From Cloacimonetes bacterium UBA4175 (GTDB taxonomy: Bacteria > Cloacimonadota > Cloacimonadia > Cloacimonadales > Cloacimonadaceae), in assembly GCA_002379855.1 (NCBI GenBank), contig DFUX01000034.1:1-23616 (forward strand): 23,616 bases of DNA, in the 5' to 3' direction. A program made the position numbers and the translations under genes. Below, piece after piece: positions 6,601 through 15,116 of this stretch (positions are counted from its first letter, which is position 1; each line of letters begins with the position of its first letter). The notes below the pieces were generated by a model. That model ran no database searches. It saw only the letters and a program-made list of their open reading frames with translations, and was not told where the DNA came from.

Positions 6601-9600
6601 CTATTTCATCATCACCATTTTGCGGGTTGATGAGTATTTGCCGGATTTCATGCGGTAGAAATAGACGCCGCTGCCAACATGCGCGCCCTGTTCGTCGGTT
6701 CCATTCCAGGTGAGTTGATGGTTTCCTGCTGGCAGTGACGAATTCAATAAGGTCTTCACCAACTGGCCTTTCTGGTTGAAGATTTGGATGCTGACCTCGC
6801 CGGGGTTGGCCAGGCTGAAGCTGATGTTGGTACTCGGATTGAAGGGGTTGGGATAGTTGCTGGCCAAGGCGGTGAGCAACTGCGGAGTTGCCGGATCTGT
6901 GGCAGGAGTCGCCTGATATATATTGCCAGCGCGGTTGTAGGTGCCCATGAAGCAACCCCATTCAATTGACTGGGCGGGGCGCTTGATGTCCACGACAAAC
7001 ATACCCGTGTCGTTGGGGATCACGATATCCAGATCGTTGTCTCCGTCGATATCCGCCAGGGCGGAGGAAATCTTCACGTTACCGGTGACGGTGATGGGGA
7101 AATTGGGAGATTCAGTTCCATCGGCTCTCACGCTGTGGATTCTGCCATTGGTGTCGCCAAATATTATGCCGGCATAGTTGTCTCCGTCAAAGCGGGCGAC
7201 CGTGGGGGTGCAATCCACAGCCTGGTTTACCATGACCGGCGTATTCGGCAGATCCGTTCCGTCCGCGTTGAGGATGTAAACAGTGCCGTTGGCGGCGATT
7301 ACGACGATCTCTTTGTTACCGTCGTTGTTCACATCGGCAACCACAGCGCCGGTTTTGATCTGGCCTCCCACAGCCTTTTGGAAGAACTGTGAACCGTCAT
7401 GGTTGTATGCCAGGATGTATCCGGATGTGCTTGTGGTGACAATGATCTCAGGGTTGGGGTCCGCATCCAGATTGGCGATAGTAATGGGGTTTTGGGTGCC
7501 GCCTTGCATCGCAACCGGGAACCCGTTCAGGTTTTGGCCGGTTGCGCTGTTGATGGCTGACAAGTTGCCATTCAGGGTGGCTACGATGATCTCATGAATG
7601 CCGTCGCCATTCAAATCCGCTATGGCGGGAGGACCTAAAACTGCTCCACCTATGCTGACCGGGAAATTGGGATAGGGTGTGTTGTCGCTGTTTAGGACGA
7701 TCAGGTTTCCGGTCTGGGTGGCTGTGATGATTTGCCGTGAGTTATCGTTTCGCAGGGATGCGATCACAGGGCCGCTGCGTAAAGTGCCGCCGGCGGGGGT
7801 TGTCCAGAGCACTGTTCCCTGTTGGTTGAAGAAGACTATACTGTTGTTTTGCAGGCAGGCGGCGAATTCCTTTATTCCGTCTCCATTCACGTCGGTCATG
7901 GCCAGAGATCCAATGACGGCGCTGGAAAGCGAGATGGGAAATCCGGGCATCTGCGTGACGCCATCTTTCTTGAGGGCATGGATATTTCCCGCCTGGTCGC
8001 CAAACACTATCTCAAGGTCGGGATCGGAGTCCAGATTCACAAGTATCGGGCTGCTGTTTGACGCGCCGCCGAGATTGAAAGGCCATCCTTCCTGGATCAG
8101 CGAAAGCTGCACCGTAAAAGTCAGGGTCTTGGTGTAGGGGAACGATGCCGACGCGTTGGCAGATAAGACCAATTCGAAGGGGATGGGCTCGGAGGGCAGG
8201 CCGGCGACAGAGCGGAATGTGAAGGGTTGATTGTGATTCCACATGGTGCTGCCGGGAAAGAGAGTGCCATAACTGGCCGTATTCTGCTCGATGGTGATGC
8301 CGGGATAGTTGCAGGTAAGCGTGGCGCTCAGGTTTTCGGCTGGCAGCCAGGCCAAACCGGTGTAAGGGTCGAGATAGTTATTCAGAGACACTTTGAGACG
8401 AATCAGCTCTCCAGGGTTGGGGATGCCGTCTCCGTCACCGTCCAGTTCTTCGATTGTTGTATCATCGATGGTGATATTTGGGATCTTGTCAAACATAGTG
8501 GCTGCGAAGGCATTGATGCGGCCTGTGCCAAGCTTGCCCACATAATCGGGGTTGACATCGTAAATATAATCCGCGGTGTTCATCAGCCGATCCATCAGTG
8601 CTCCGGGAGACAGGGTGGGATGAAGGGCTTTCACCAATGCTGCCACACCCGCCGCTACAGGGGATGCCATGGAGGTGCCGTTGTAGGCATCGTAACCGTT
8701 GCTTTGGATGATAGTGGAGAGTATCCCCTCACCTGGGGCGCAGATATCTATTGGCGCGCCATAATCAGAGAAATTAGATTTTACATCGTTCGGGCCGGTT
8801 GATGCCACGCATAGGGCATTGGTGCAGTCAGCAGGATAATCCTGATAACTATTGTTGTGTTCCATGTCATTGTTGCCAGCCGCGGTTACAACCAAAGCTC
8901 CAAGGTTGGTGGCATAATTCACTATGGAATTGGGATAAGCTCCTGTACCCACGCTGCCCCAACTGCAGTTGATGATGTCCGCGCCCACTTCCGCGGCGTA
9001 TTTCACCTGGTCGTAGGCAAAGGCAATGCCTTGGGATGGAGAGGTGTTTGAAGCCCCTTTGCAGGAAATGATAGATACAATCGGCGAGGTGCCAACCACA
9101 CCGATGGAATTGTTGCCAACCGCTCCGGCGCAGCCGGCGACATGTGTGCCATGGTCGTTGGGCGCGTAGGTCTGGATGGGGTTGTTGTCGTTGTTGTAAA
9201 AATCCCAGCCCACCAGATCGTCAACCTTGTTTCCGCCCTCTCCGGCATCCAGTCCATTTCCTCCGGAGATCGTGCCGGCATCCCAATCGATGGACATGCC
9301 AGGAGATTCAGCGGGATTGATCCAGATGTTGCCTCTCAGGTCCGGATGGTTCCATTTCACTCCGGAGTCCGTGATCGCGACTTTCACTTCGTAGGAACCT
9401 AACACATAATCCCACGCGTCGAAGCTATTGATACGGCTATGGACGTATTGTTGGTGGAGCATCGGGTCGTTGGGCGTGAAGTTGCTGCGGTTGATTCCCT
9501 CAAATTCTGCCCAGATCAGGTTGCTGTCTTTGGAAAACTCTGCCAGGGCTTTATCCATGCGGGAATTATCTTCCAGACGGATGCGATAGATGTTTTGCAG

Positions 9601-9882
9601 ATAGACCCCTTTGTCGTTCCAGGTGGGAACCTTCACATAGGGGTGGGCCTGGTCCAGGGCAGTGACCTTGTATTTGGCTGCCAGATAATCGAATGATGGC
9701 ATGCCGGTCTTGACCACGCCTGATTCCGTGGTATAGTTTATGGTTCCTCTGTCGTTGCCTACCGCTTCTTTTGTGAAGCAGGCGATTATAGTTTGGCTAA
9801 CAAACAGGTCAGGATCGAATGAAAGCGCAAACGCTGCGCTGAATGCAATTATGAGCGTGATCAGAATTATCAGCTTTTTCAT
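6601..9882 (-). CDS. Secreted subtilisin-like (S8) protease with FG-GAP/VCBS-like repeats and FlgD-Ig/T9SS-like C-terminal domain
   Basis: 1093 residues from the ATG at 9882, which has a GAGGTG site upstream and gives a textbook signal peptide (MKKLIILITLIIAFSAAFA). An upstream in-frame ATG at 9936 would bury that signal. After a pro-region (about 20-140) comes the peptidase domain with D172 in AITDSG, H244 in NDHGTHVAG, oxyanion N337 in AAGNND and S404 in NGTSMASP; the triad is complete. Residues of roughly 590-970 hold repeated DxNxDG-type calcium-loop units, for example DVNGDGIKE, DLNGDGIHE, DVNNDGNKE and DIDGDNDLD, typical of FG-GAP/VCBS propeller blades. The last 85 or so residues start with YPNPFNPST and end in a basic tail, matching FlgD-Ig/type IX-like sorting domains common in FCB bacteria. 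It is probably released or surface-bound and degrades extracellular protein. It is separated from recG by 78 bases with a possible promoter. Confidence 0.95.
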   Translation of the reverse strand: MKKLIILITLIIAFSAAFALSFDPDLFVSQTIIACFTKEAVGNDRGTINYTTESGVVKTGMPSFDYLAAKYKVTALDQAHPYVKVPTWNDKGVYLQNIYRIRLEDNSRMDKALAEFSKDSNLIWAEFEGINRSNFTPNDPMLHQQYVHSRINSFDAWDYVLGSYEVKVAITDSGVKWNHPDLRGNIWINPAESPGMSIDWDAGTISGGNGLDAGEGGNKVDDLVGWDFYNNDNNPIQTYAPNDHGTHVAGCAGAVGNNSIGVVGTSPIVSIISCKGASNTSPSQGIAFAYDQVKYAAEVGADIINCSWGSVGTGAYPNSIVNYATNLGALVVTAAGNNDMEHNNSYQDYPADCTNALCVASTGPNDVKSNFSDYGAPIDICAPGEGILSTIIQSNGYDAYNGTSMASPVAAGVAALVKALHPTLSPGALMDRLMNTADYIYDVNPDYVGKLGTGRINAFAATMFDKIPNITIDDTTIEELDGDGDGIPNPGELIRLKVSLNNYLDPYTGLAWLPAENLSATLTCNYPGITIEQNTASYGTLFPGSTMWNHNQPFTFRSVAGLPSEPIPFELVLSANASASFPYTKTLTFTVQLSLIQEGWPFNLGGASNSSPILVNLDSDPDLEIVFGDQAGNIHALKKDGVTQMPGFPISLSSAVIGSLAMTDVNGDGIKEFAACLQNNSIVFFNQQGTVLWTTPAGGTLRSGPVIASLRNDNSRQIITATQTGNLIVLNSDNTPYPNFPVSIGGAVLGPPAIADLNGDGIHEIIVATLNGNLSAINSATGQNLNGFPVAMQGGTQNPITIANLDADPNPEIIVTTSTSGYILAYNHDGSQFFQKAVGGQIKTGAVVADVNNDGNKEIVVIAANGTVYILNADGTDLPNTPVMVNQAVDCTPTVARFDGDNYAGIIFGDTNGRIHSVRADGTESPNFPITVTGNVKISSALADIDGDNDLDIVIPNDTGMFVVDIKRPAQSIEWGCFMGTYNRAGNIYQATPATDPATPQLLTALASNYPNPFNPSTNISFSLANPGEVSIQIFNQKGQLVKTLLNSSLPAGNHQLTWNGTDEQGAHVGSGVYFYRMKSGKYSSTRKMVMMK

Positions 9883-9906
9883 TGGCACCTCGAAAGTACT
9901 TTTTTG

Positions 9907-9936
9907 CACATAATTTGAACTTGGTTTTTTAGTCAA
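9907..9936 (-). promoter_or_regulatory. Candidate promoter for the subtilase gene
   Basis: The minus strand shows TTGACT (9936-9931, 5/6 to the -35 consensus), an 18-base spacer and TATGTG (9912-9907, a weak -10). The predicted start of transcription is about 18 bases before the ATG at 9882. The promoter lies in the short gap after recG, so the protease can be expressed apart from it. Confidence 0.35.
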
Positions 9937-9960
9937 TCACTTATTCCCGCGGGCTGGACA

Positions 9961-12072
9961 TCAATACAATATAAGTTTCTCTTTGGCAGCCAGTTCTCTG
10001 CCATAGTGTTTTTTCAGGACGGCATGCTTGGGCAAGTCCAGTTCCGGGTCAGCATCTATGATGGAAAAAGCTTCCTCTCTGGCTTGCTTTAACAGGGGCT
10101 GGTCAGCCACCAGGCTGGCAAAACGGAACTGAGGGAGGCCGGACTGTTCTGTGCCAAACAACTCCCCGGGACCGCGCAGTTCAAGGTCTTTCTCCGCGAT
10201 CAGGAATCCATCCGTGGTCCTGGCCATGGTTTCCAATCGCTCCAAAGCTATCCTGCTACGCGGCAGATGTTCTATCAGATAGCAGTATGACTGCCTGGCG
10301 CCTCTGCCTACCCGTCCCCGCAGCTGATGCAGTTGGGCCAGGCCAAATCTTTCCGCGTGTTCCACGATCATGACCGAAGCGCTGGGTACGTCCACACCCA
10401 CCTCGATAACAGTTGTGGACACCAGGATCCTGGTTTCGCCTGTCTTGAAGCTGCTCATGATCTCATATTTTTCCGCGGTGGACATCCTTCCGTGCAGCAG
10501 CCTGCAACTATACTGGGGGAACACCTTGGTCGATATGTGCTTGTGCAGTCTCTCGGCATCCAGTAGATCCACTTTGTCGGATTCCTCTATCAGAGGGCAG
10601 ACCACATACACCTGCTGTCCCTGCTCAAGTTCTTTGGCAACCTCCCGATATACGATGTCGATCTTGTTGTTAGAGCGGATAAAGGTCTGCACAGGCTTGC
10701 GCGTGGGTGGCAACTCATCCAGCAGGCTCATTTCCATGTCGCCAAACACGGTAAGGGTTAATGAGCGGGGGATAGGCGTGGCGCTGAGGTAAAGCAGATC
10801 TGGATGGTTGTCCTTTCTGGCCAGGGTAGCTCTTTGCTGCACGCCAAACCGGTGCTGCTCATCCACCGTGACAAAACCCAGCTTAAAGAAGGAAACATCC
10901 TCCTGCAGAAGGGCGTGGGTGCCGATCACGATGTTCGCGCTGCCATCGCCGATATCCTTTTTGATCTGCGCTTTGCCCTTGAAGCTGCCTCCCTTGAGCA
11001 GGCAGACCTTGACCGGTAGCTCTGCCACAAGATCCACGATGTTGGCATAATGCTGGTCAGCCAGAATCTCCGTGGGCGCCATCAGAGCCGCCTGATACCC
11101 GTTCTCCACGGCAAGCAGCATGGCAAACAGCGCCACTATCGTCTTTCCGGAACCCACATCGCCCTGAACCATCCTGCTCATTTGCCGCTCGGAACACATA
11201 TCGGTGAAGATTTCGCGCAGCACTTTTTTTTGCGCCCCGGTCAAAGTAAATGGCAGCTGCTTTCGCAACCGGGTGGTCAGGTCACGCTTGTTCTCAAACG
11301 CTATTCCCCGCGTGTGGCTGTTATGATGCCTCTTATGCCGGGCCCAGAGCAGTTGCGAGTAAAACAGCTCCTCAAAGGCGAAGCGCTTGCGCACCTCTGG
11401 CACCTTGCCGGGTTCCAGGGTGAAGTGCATCTTCTGCAAAGCCTCCTTGCGGGGCAGAAAGCCATATTTATCCAGCAGACAGGGGGGCAGGTTTTCCTCG
11501 ATGCTTTGCGTGTATAGCTCAAAAGCGGAATAAACTATCTTGCGCAGCAAGGCTTGGGTGAGATTGCCGGAAAGGCCATACACGGGCAGATGATCCCTTT
11601 TTTTCCAGAAATCGCCTTCATCTTCCAATCTATCGACAAACTCCACCTGCGGATGGACCAGTTGCAATTGCCCGTTGTATTCGGTAAGCTGGCCGTTCAG
11701 CCAGATCGTTGATCCTGGTTTGAATTGTTGTGGAAATCCTTTGGGATAGCTGAACCAGGTGCATACCAGAGTGGAGCGCGCGTCGCTGATGCCCACGCTG
11801 AGTATGCTTTTTCCTTTGTGGGTCTTGCGTTCATCCACCCAACTTACCATCGCGGTGAAAGCCGCCCTGTCCCCGTGTCTAAGTTCTTTTAGTTTGGGTT
11901 CGATCTTGCGTGAGATGTAGTCCCTGGGGAAGTATTCCATCAGATCCAGCACGTTTCGGATGCCCAGTTTGGCTAAATGGCGCGAGCGCGCTTCTCCCAC
12001 CCCTTTAAGATACTGTATCTGGGTCAGGGTGCCCTGACTGGTTGCCGGTGCTGATTTTTCCATTTGCCCCAT
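9961..12072 (-). CDS. recG: ATP-dependent DNA helicase RecG
   Basis: 703 residues, close to the E. coli length. The N-terminal wedge/OB part begins with a helix-hairpin-like LKGVGEARSRHLAKLGI and includes FPRDYI and the OB strands around 70-150. The helicase core has Walker A GDVGSGKT (K310), a VDEQHRFGVQQR DExH box, LSATPIPR (motif III), LHGRMSTAEK and the QLRGRVGRG motif VI. RecG remodels stalled replication forks and Holliday junctions by driving branch migration in the cytoplasm. Two start codons compete: the ATG at 12072 and the ATG at 12063 three codons later. Neither has a clear Shine-Dalgarno site. The gene is divergent from htrA. Confidence 0.97.
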   Translation of the reverse strand: MGQMEKSAPATSQGTLTQIQYLKGVGEARSRHLAKLGIRNVLDLMEYFPRDYISRKIEPKLKELRHGDRAAFTAMVSWVDERKTHKGKSILSVGISDARSTLVCTWFSYPKGFPQQFKPGSTIWLNGQLTEYNGQLQLVHPQVEFVDRLEDEGDFWKKRDHLPVYGLSGNLTQALLRKIVYSAFELYTQSIEENLPPCLLDKYGFLPRKEALQKMHFTLEPGKVPEVRKRFAFEELFYSQLLWARHKRHHNSHTRGIAFENKRDLTTRLRKQLPFTLTGAQKKVLREIFTDMCSERQMSRMVQGDVGSGKTIVALFAMLLAVENGYQAALMAPTEILADQHYANIVDLVAELPVKVCLLKGGSFKGKAQIKKDIGDGSANIVIGTHALLQEDVSFFKLGFVTVDEQHRFGVQQRATLARKDNHPDLLYLSATPIPRSLTLTVFGDMEMSLLDELPPTRKPVQTFIRSNNKIDIVYREVAKELEQGQQVYVVCPLIEESDKVDLLDAERLHKHISTKVFPQYSCRLLHGRMSTAEKYEIMSSFKTGETRILVSTTVIEVGVDVPSASVMIVEHAERFGLAQLHQLRGRVGRGARQSYCYLIEHLPRSRIALERLETMARTTDGFLIAEKDLELRGPGELFGTEQSGLPQFRFASLVADQPLLKQAREEAFSIIDADPELDLPKHAVLKKHYGRELAAKEKLILY

Positions 12073-12098
12073 ATTCCATCAGGCCGATTTTTTGTCAA
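12070..12098 (-). promoter_or_regulatory. Candidate recG promoter overlapping its first ATG
   Basis: A perfect -35 TTGACA lies at 12098-12093 on the minus strand. Seventeen bases later comes AATATG (12075-12070), preceded by TGG, an extended -10 feature; the -10 hexamer itself is only 3/6. If used, transcription would begin at about 12063, exactly at the second ATG, which would make the message leaderless. Confidence 0.3.
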
Positions 12099-12133
12099 CC
12101 TGCTCCTAAAATGCAGGAAATCCCCTGTCTAAT

Positions 12134-12150
12134 CGGTATGAATTATACCG
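12134..12150. promoter_or_regulatory. Dyad CGGTAT-N5-ATACCG, possible operator over a TATAAT box
   Basis: Six-base perfect arms surround GAATT. Read on the minus strand the dyad contains a consensus TATAAT (12147-12142) about 70 bases upstream of recG, with no good -35 partner. A regulator binding the dyad would cover this -10 box. It lies in the recG-htrA divergent gap, so it could serve either gene. Confidence 0.35.
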
Positions 12151-12198
12151 GACTCTATTCCAGGCAGCCCTTACAGCTCTGCCGGACAAGTTTTTTCC

Positions 12199-12227
12199 TT
12201 GACCGGAGCGGGGGCATGGATTAATTT
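12199..12227 (+). promoter_or_regulatory. Candidate htrA promoter
   Basis: TTGACC (12199-12204, 5/6 to the -35 consensus) is followed after 17 bases by TAATTT (12222-12227), a poor -10. It would give a leader of about 90 bases before the ATG at 12322. HtrA genes are often under envelope-stress control, but no ECF-type promoter could be recognised by eye. Confidence 0.3.
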
Positions 12228-12321
12228 GTCTTGGAACATTGCTTGTTTCTATGTGACTTTTTGTTTTTTTCTGCTTCAACCTTTGAAGCTAACAGACTGA
12301 TATTAATCTCAGGAGATAATC

Positions 12322-13800
12322 ATGACTTTATGGAAACGCATTATACCGCTTGTTCTGGCGGTGTCCATGATGTCCTGTGCCGTGGCGCAGACCAGGGCGG
12401 GCAAATCTGCTTTGATTGACCCTGCCGGCCCCAATCCCGTAGTTGAGGTGGTCAACAAGGTTCGCGAAGCCGTGGTGCAGATCAAGGTGGAATCCAAAGT
12501 TACGGTCCAAAACTACAGCAACCCCTTCTTCGACGACCCCTGGTTCCGCCAGTTCTTCCCCCAGCAAAGGCAGCAACAGCGCCCCGTAACATCCATGGGC
12601 AGCGGTTTTGTGTATGAATACAACCCCCAAACACGGGAAGCTTTCATCATGACGAACAACCACGTTGTGGAAAAAGGCAAGGAAGGAACGATCACTGTTA
12701 CCCTGGCAGACAAGATCTCTTATACCGGCACCGTGGTGGGACTGGATCCCAATACCGACGTGGCTGTGATCAAGATCAACGTCAAGGAAGGGGAGAAAGT
12801 AACCATTGCCCCACTGGGAAATTCTTCCAACCTGCAGATCGGGGACTGGGCGATCGCCATCGGCAATCCCTTCGGCGACAGCGGATTGGACAGGACTGTC
12901 ACCCTGGGTGTGGTTTCTGCCATCGGCAGGTCCAATCTGGATTTTGGCTCCGGTTCACCCATCTATCAGGATTACATTCAGACCGACGCGGCCATCAACC
13001 CCGGCAACAGCGGCGGCCCTTTATTGAATATCGCTGGCGAGGTGATCGGGATTAACTCGGCGATCACCAGCACCAGCGGCGGCAACATCGGCATCGGCTT
13101 TGCCATCCCTGTCAACCTCGCCAAACGCGTGGTGGAAGACCTTGTTGCCAATGGCAAGGTGACCCGCGCCTATATCGGCATCTCGCCCCAAGAAATAACC
13201 TCTGACCTGATGGAAGCTTTCAACCTTGAAGAGGTTTCCGGTGTACTCGTGGCGAAAGTGGAAGAAGATTCCCCAGGACACAGGGCAGGCCTGGAAGTGG
13301 GGGACGTGATCGTGGAATTCAACGGCGAAAAGGTTCCCAACGTGTCAAAATTCCGCATTGCCGTGGCTACCTCCAAAGTCGGCACCCGGGTGCCGGTTAA
13401 GATCATCAGGGAGGACAAGGAACGCACTTTGTATATCCAACTCGACTCATATCCCGAAGATGGCAGTGTGGCAAGCGCGGATAGCCCGGCGAACAACGGC
13501 AGCGTGGGAATTACGGTGGAAGCGAGGGATTCCGCTTACGCCAAACGCAATAACATCAATGTGGACAAAGGCGTGATCATCAGTGCCATCGAGGGCAATT
13601 CCTCCGCGGCCAAAGCTGGCCTGCAGGTGGGTTATGTGATCCTCAAGGTGGGCAGGCAAGCTGTGGAAACTCCCGAAGAATACAGTTCAGCCATTTCCAA
13701 AGCAATGGAGAAGATGAAAAAAGACAACCGTAAAACCATCACCCTCTATGTGATGGATCGCAATAAAAACGAGCAATTCGTGGTTCTGCGCTTCGATTGA
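12322..13800 (+). CDS. htrA: Periplasmic serine protease/chaperone HtrA (DegP/DegQ family)
   Basis: 492 residues. The N-terminal hydrophobic segment ends MMSCAVAQ, so it is either cleaved by signal peptidase I after AVA or lipidated at C19 (weak lipobox). The trypsin-like domain has a complete triad: H114 in TNNHVV, D146 in NTDVAVIK and S230 in GNSGGPLL, with IQTDAAINPGNSGG typical of the family. Two PDZ domains follow, about 283-375 (starting AYIGISPQ) and about 394-490 (starting VGITVEA). Two PDZ copies match DegP/DegQ rather than DegS. It degrades or refolds damaged envelope proteins. AGGAG six bases upstream fixes the start. The gene stands alone between the divergent recG and its own terminator. 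Confidence 0.96.
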   Translation: MTLWKRIIPLVLAVSMMSCAVAQTRAGKSALIDPAGPNPVVEVVNKVREAVVQIKVESKVTVQNYSNPFFDDPWFRQFFPQQRQQQRPVTSMGSGFVYEYNPQTREAFIMTNNHVVEKGKEGTITVTLADKISYTGTVVGLDPNTDVAVIKINVKEGEKVTIAPLGNSSNLQIGDWAIAIGNPFGDSGLDRTVTLGVVSAIGRSNLDFGSGSPIYQDYIQTDAAINPGNSGGPLLNIAGEVIGINSAITSTSGGNIGIGFAIPVNLAKRVVEDLVANGKVTRAYIGISPQEITSDLMEAFNLEEVSGVLVAKVEEDSPGHRAGLEVGDVIVEFNGEKVPNVSKFRIAVATSKVGTRVPVKIIREDKERTLYIQLDSYPEDGSVASADSPANNGSVGITVEARDSAYAKRNNINVDKGVIISAIEGNSSAAKAGLQVGYVILKVGRQAVETPEEYSSAISKAMEKMKKDNRKTITLYVMDRNKNEQFVVLRFD

Positions 13801-13825
13801 TCCCGTACCTAATACGATAATAATT

Positions 13826-13852
13826 GAGCCCTGCCCAGCGGGGCTCTTTTTT
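13826..13852 (+). terminator. Rho-independent terminator after htrA
   Basis: A nine-pair stem GAGCCCTGC / GCGGGGCTC (one T-G wobble) with a CCA loop is followed directly by six T residues. It starts 26 bases after the htrA stop. Confidence 0.92.
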
Positions 13853-13931
13853 GCGCCGTGCCCATAAAGCCTATCAGCAGCGCGGCTTATCCATCATGAA
13901 AAATGTATAGAGGATTTAGCCCGAGGAATAG

Positions 13932-14086
13932 TATAATCTATGAAACGCCGGCAGCCTGTGATAAAGAACTTTTCCGGTTCAAGGCGCGGGATGCCGGTAA
14001 CAAGATGGCACAAGGTTCAGTTTACCCCCTGGGGAGCTTGCCAGTCAAACCCCGGGGCAAACCGGGACTAAGCTGCCGCCAAGGAG
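13932..14086 (+). promoter_or_regulatory. TATAAT box and GC-rich structured leader before the lipoprotein gene
   Basis: A consensus TATAAT (13932-13937) has no good -35. Transcription from it would begin near 13944. Just after that, GCCGGCA (13947-13953) pairs with TGCCGGT (13992-13998), enclosing GCCT/AGGC (13954-13957 with 13982-13985) and GAAC/GTTC (13966-13969 with 13977-13980). A second domain at 14035-14074 folds as AGCTT/AAGCT, AGT/ACT and CCCGG/CCGGG with bulges on one side only and a GGCAAA loop. The AAGGAG ribosome site (14081-14086) follows six bases later. It may be a cis-regulatory RNA; no known riboswitch class fits. Confidence 0.4.
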
Positions 14087-14092
14087 TTTAAG

Positions 14093-14809
14093 ATGCGCAA
14101 GATACTCATTCTTTGCCTGCCAATGCTGGTGCTGGCCTCATGCTGTGTCCATGTAGATAGGCCGCCCTTCCTGGCAAGGTTTCAAAACATGCTCTATACA
14201 AACATCAGTGTCAGTGTTGATGGATACGGCACGAAAGTGATCGCCCCCGGGGAAACCGCGACATTCATGATTGACAGGCGGGACCAAGTGTATCATTACG
14301 AAGCCGAAACTCACGGCAGCACAAGCAATGGCGAGATCACGGGACTGGTTGTGGAGTGGTCGCTTACCCGGGATATCGTCGGCGAATCCTACACCACCTA
14401 TCTGATTACGGCGGAAGACCTGTTCTTCCTTAAAATGCGCAACACAGGCTATCACGACTTGCATCCGCTGTATGTCAATTACGGTTTGCCCGCGGAGACT
14501 GAGGACAATATCACCATACCCGGAAATGGCCTCACCTACAATGTCGGTTACTACAAGGCTTTCGGCAGAACCAGGATTCAGGCGGACTGGCTGGATATGC
14601 CCACGGAATACACTTACTGGCAAAACCGCGTCCATTTCACCTTCCCCTGGACCGAAAATCAATCAATCACCTTGCGCAACGATTTCAAAAAGGATGCCTC
14701 AGGCAACCAGATTGTCGAGGTCGGCAGTGAAACCAGTTCGATAAAAGTTGATCCGCGGGACGGCGAACCTTTTGGCGTCGATGCCGGTACCGCCCGGATA
14801 GCCAAATAA
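14093..14809 (+). CDS. Putative lipoprotein of unknown function
   Basis: 238 residues. The N-terminus MRKILILCLPMLVLASC has an ideal lipobox (L14-A15-S16-C17), so the protein should be lipidated and anchored in a membrane facing the periplasm or the surface. The mature part is rich in beta-forming residues (YTNISVSVDGYGTKVIAPGE, then TATFMIDRRDQVYHYEA) and may be one or two immunoglobulin-like or jelly-roll sandwiches, with many aromatic residues and few Lys. No family is recognised. The ATG is fixed by AAGGAG six bases upstream. It is a single-gene unit, preceded by a structured leader and followed by a strong terminator, so it is probably regulated on its own. Confidence 0.85.
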   Translation: MRKILILCLPMLVLASCCVHVDRPPFLARFQNMLYTNISVSVDGYGTKVIAPGETATFMIDRRDQVYHYEAETHGSTSNGEITGLVVEWSLTRDIVGESYTTYLITAEDLFFLKMRNTGYHDLHPLYVNYGLPAETEDNITIPGNGLTYNVGYYKAFGRTRIQADWLDMPTEYTYWQNRVHFTFPWTENQSITLRNDFKKDASGNQIVEVGSETSSIKVDPRDGEPFGVDAGTARIAK

Positions 14810-14837
14810 GTGACACAACATATATCACAGCTACGTG

Positions 14838-14865
14838 GGGCGGAAGCGATTCCGCCCTTATTTTT
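14838..14865 (+). terminator. Rho-independent terminator after the lipoprotein gene
   Basis: Perfect eight-base arms GGGCGGAA and TTCCGCCC surround GCGA and are followed by TTATTTTT. It starts 29 bases after the stop at 14809. Confidence 0.93.
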
Positions 14866-14943
14866 CGGAATAATTTCCACAATCGGCCGGAAGTCACGCG
14901 GGACCTGGTTTGCCCGCCTTTGCATATTGTTCTCAAGCTCAGG

Positions 14944-14990
14944 TCTTCCTTAGGTCAACCTTAACTTTTATAAGGATGACCTAAGGATGA
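14944..14990. repeat. Long imperfect palindrome of GTCATCCTTA type
   Basis: Arms TCTTCCTTAGGTCAACCTTA (14944-14963) and TAAGGATGACCTAAGGATGA (14971-14990) pair over 20 bases with two mismatches around ACTTTTA. Each arm is itself a near-tandem of an 11-base unit, TCATCCTTAGG. The core matches the palindrome at 6456-6482. Lack of a T-run argues against a simple terminator. Confidence 0.75.
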
Positions 14991-15083
14991 TAGGCTAACG
15001 TATTGATGTGCCGAATGATAGCGCGCAGGGAAACTAATGTATTTTGATGGATAAATTCCACGAAGGCAAACGATATTGGGACA

Positions 15084-15116
15084 GGGAATTTGTTTATAAG
15101 GCAACAATAAATTCCC
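15084..15116 (-). terminator. Hairpin after the RNA methyltransferase gene
   Basis: Perfect eight-base arms GGGAATTT and AAATTCCC, with an inner GTT/AAC pair on the minus strand, begin 13 bases after the methyltransferase stop. No T-run follows on the minus strand, so it may stabilise or end the transcript inefficiently. Confidence 0.45.

Noticed and set aside
9883..9936. Extended start for the protease at 9936
   Set aside because: It would place 18 polar residues before a perfect signal peptide and would overlap the candidate promoter; the ATG at 9882 has a GAGGTG site.
14050..14080. c-di-GMP-I riboswitch from the GGCAAACC...GGGAC resemblance
   Set aside because: The spacing between the two blocks is zero and the conserved second half (GCAAAGC and the tetraloop-receptor arm) is missing.
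13903..14091. A 62-codon open frame before the lipoprotein gene
   Set aside because: No ribosome site, an odd Pro/Gly/Arg composition, and it covers the GC-rich stems; better explained as a leader.
14898..14917. GCGGG/CCCGC dyad as a second terminator
   Set aside because: Only five pairs with a ten-base loop and no T-run on either strand.
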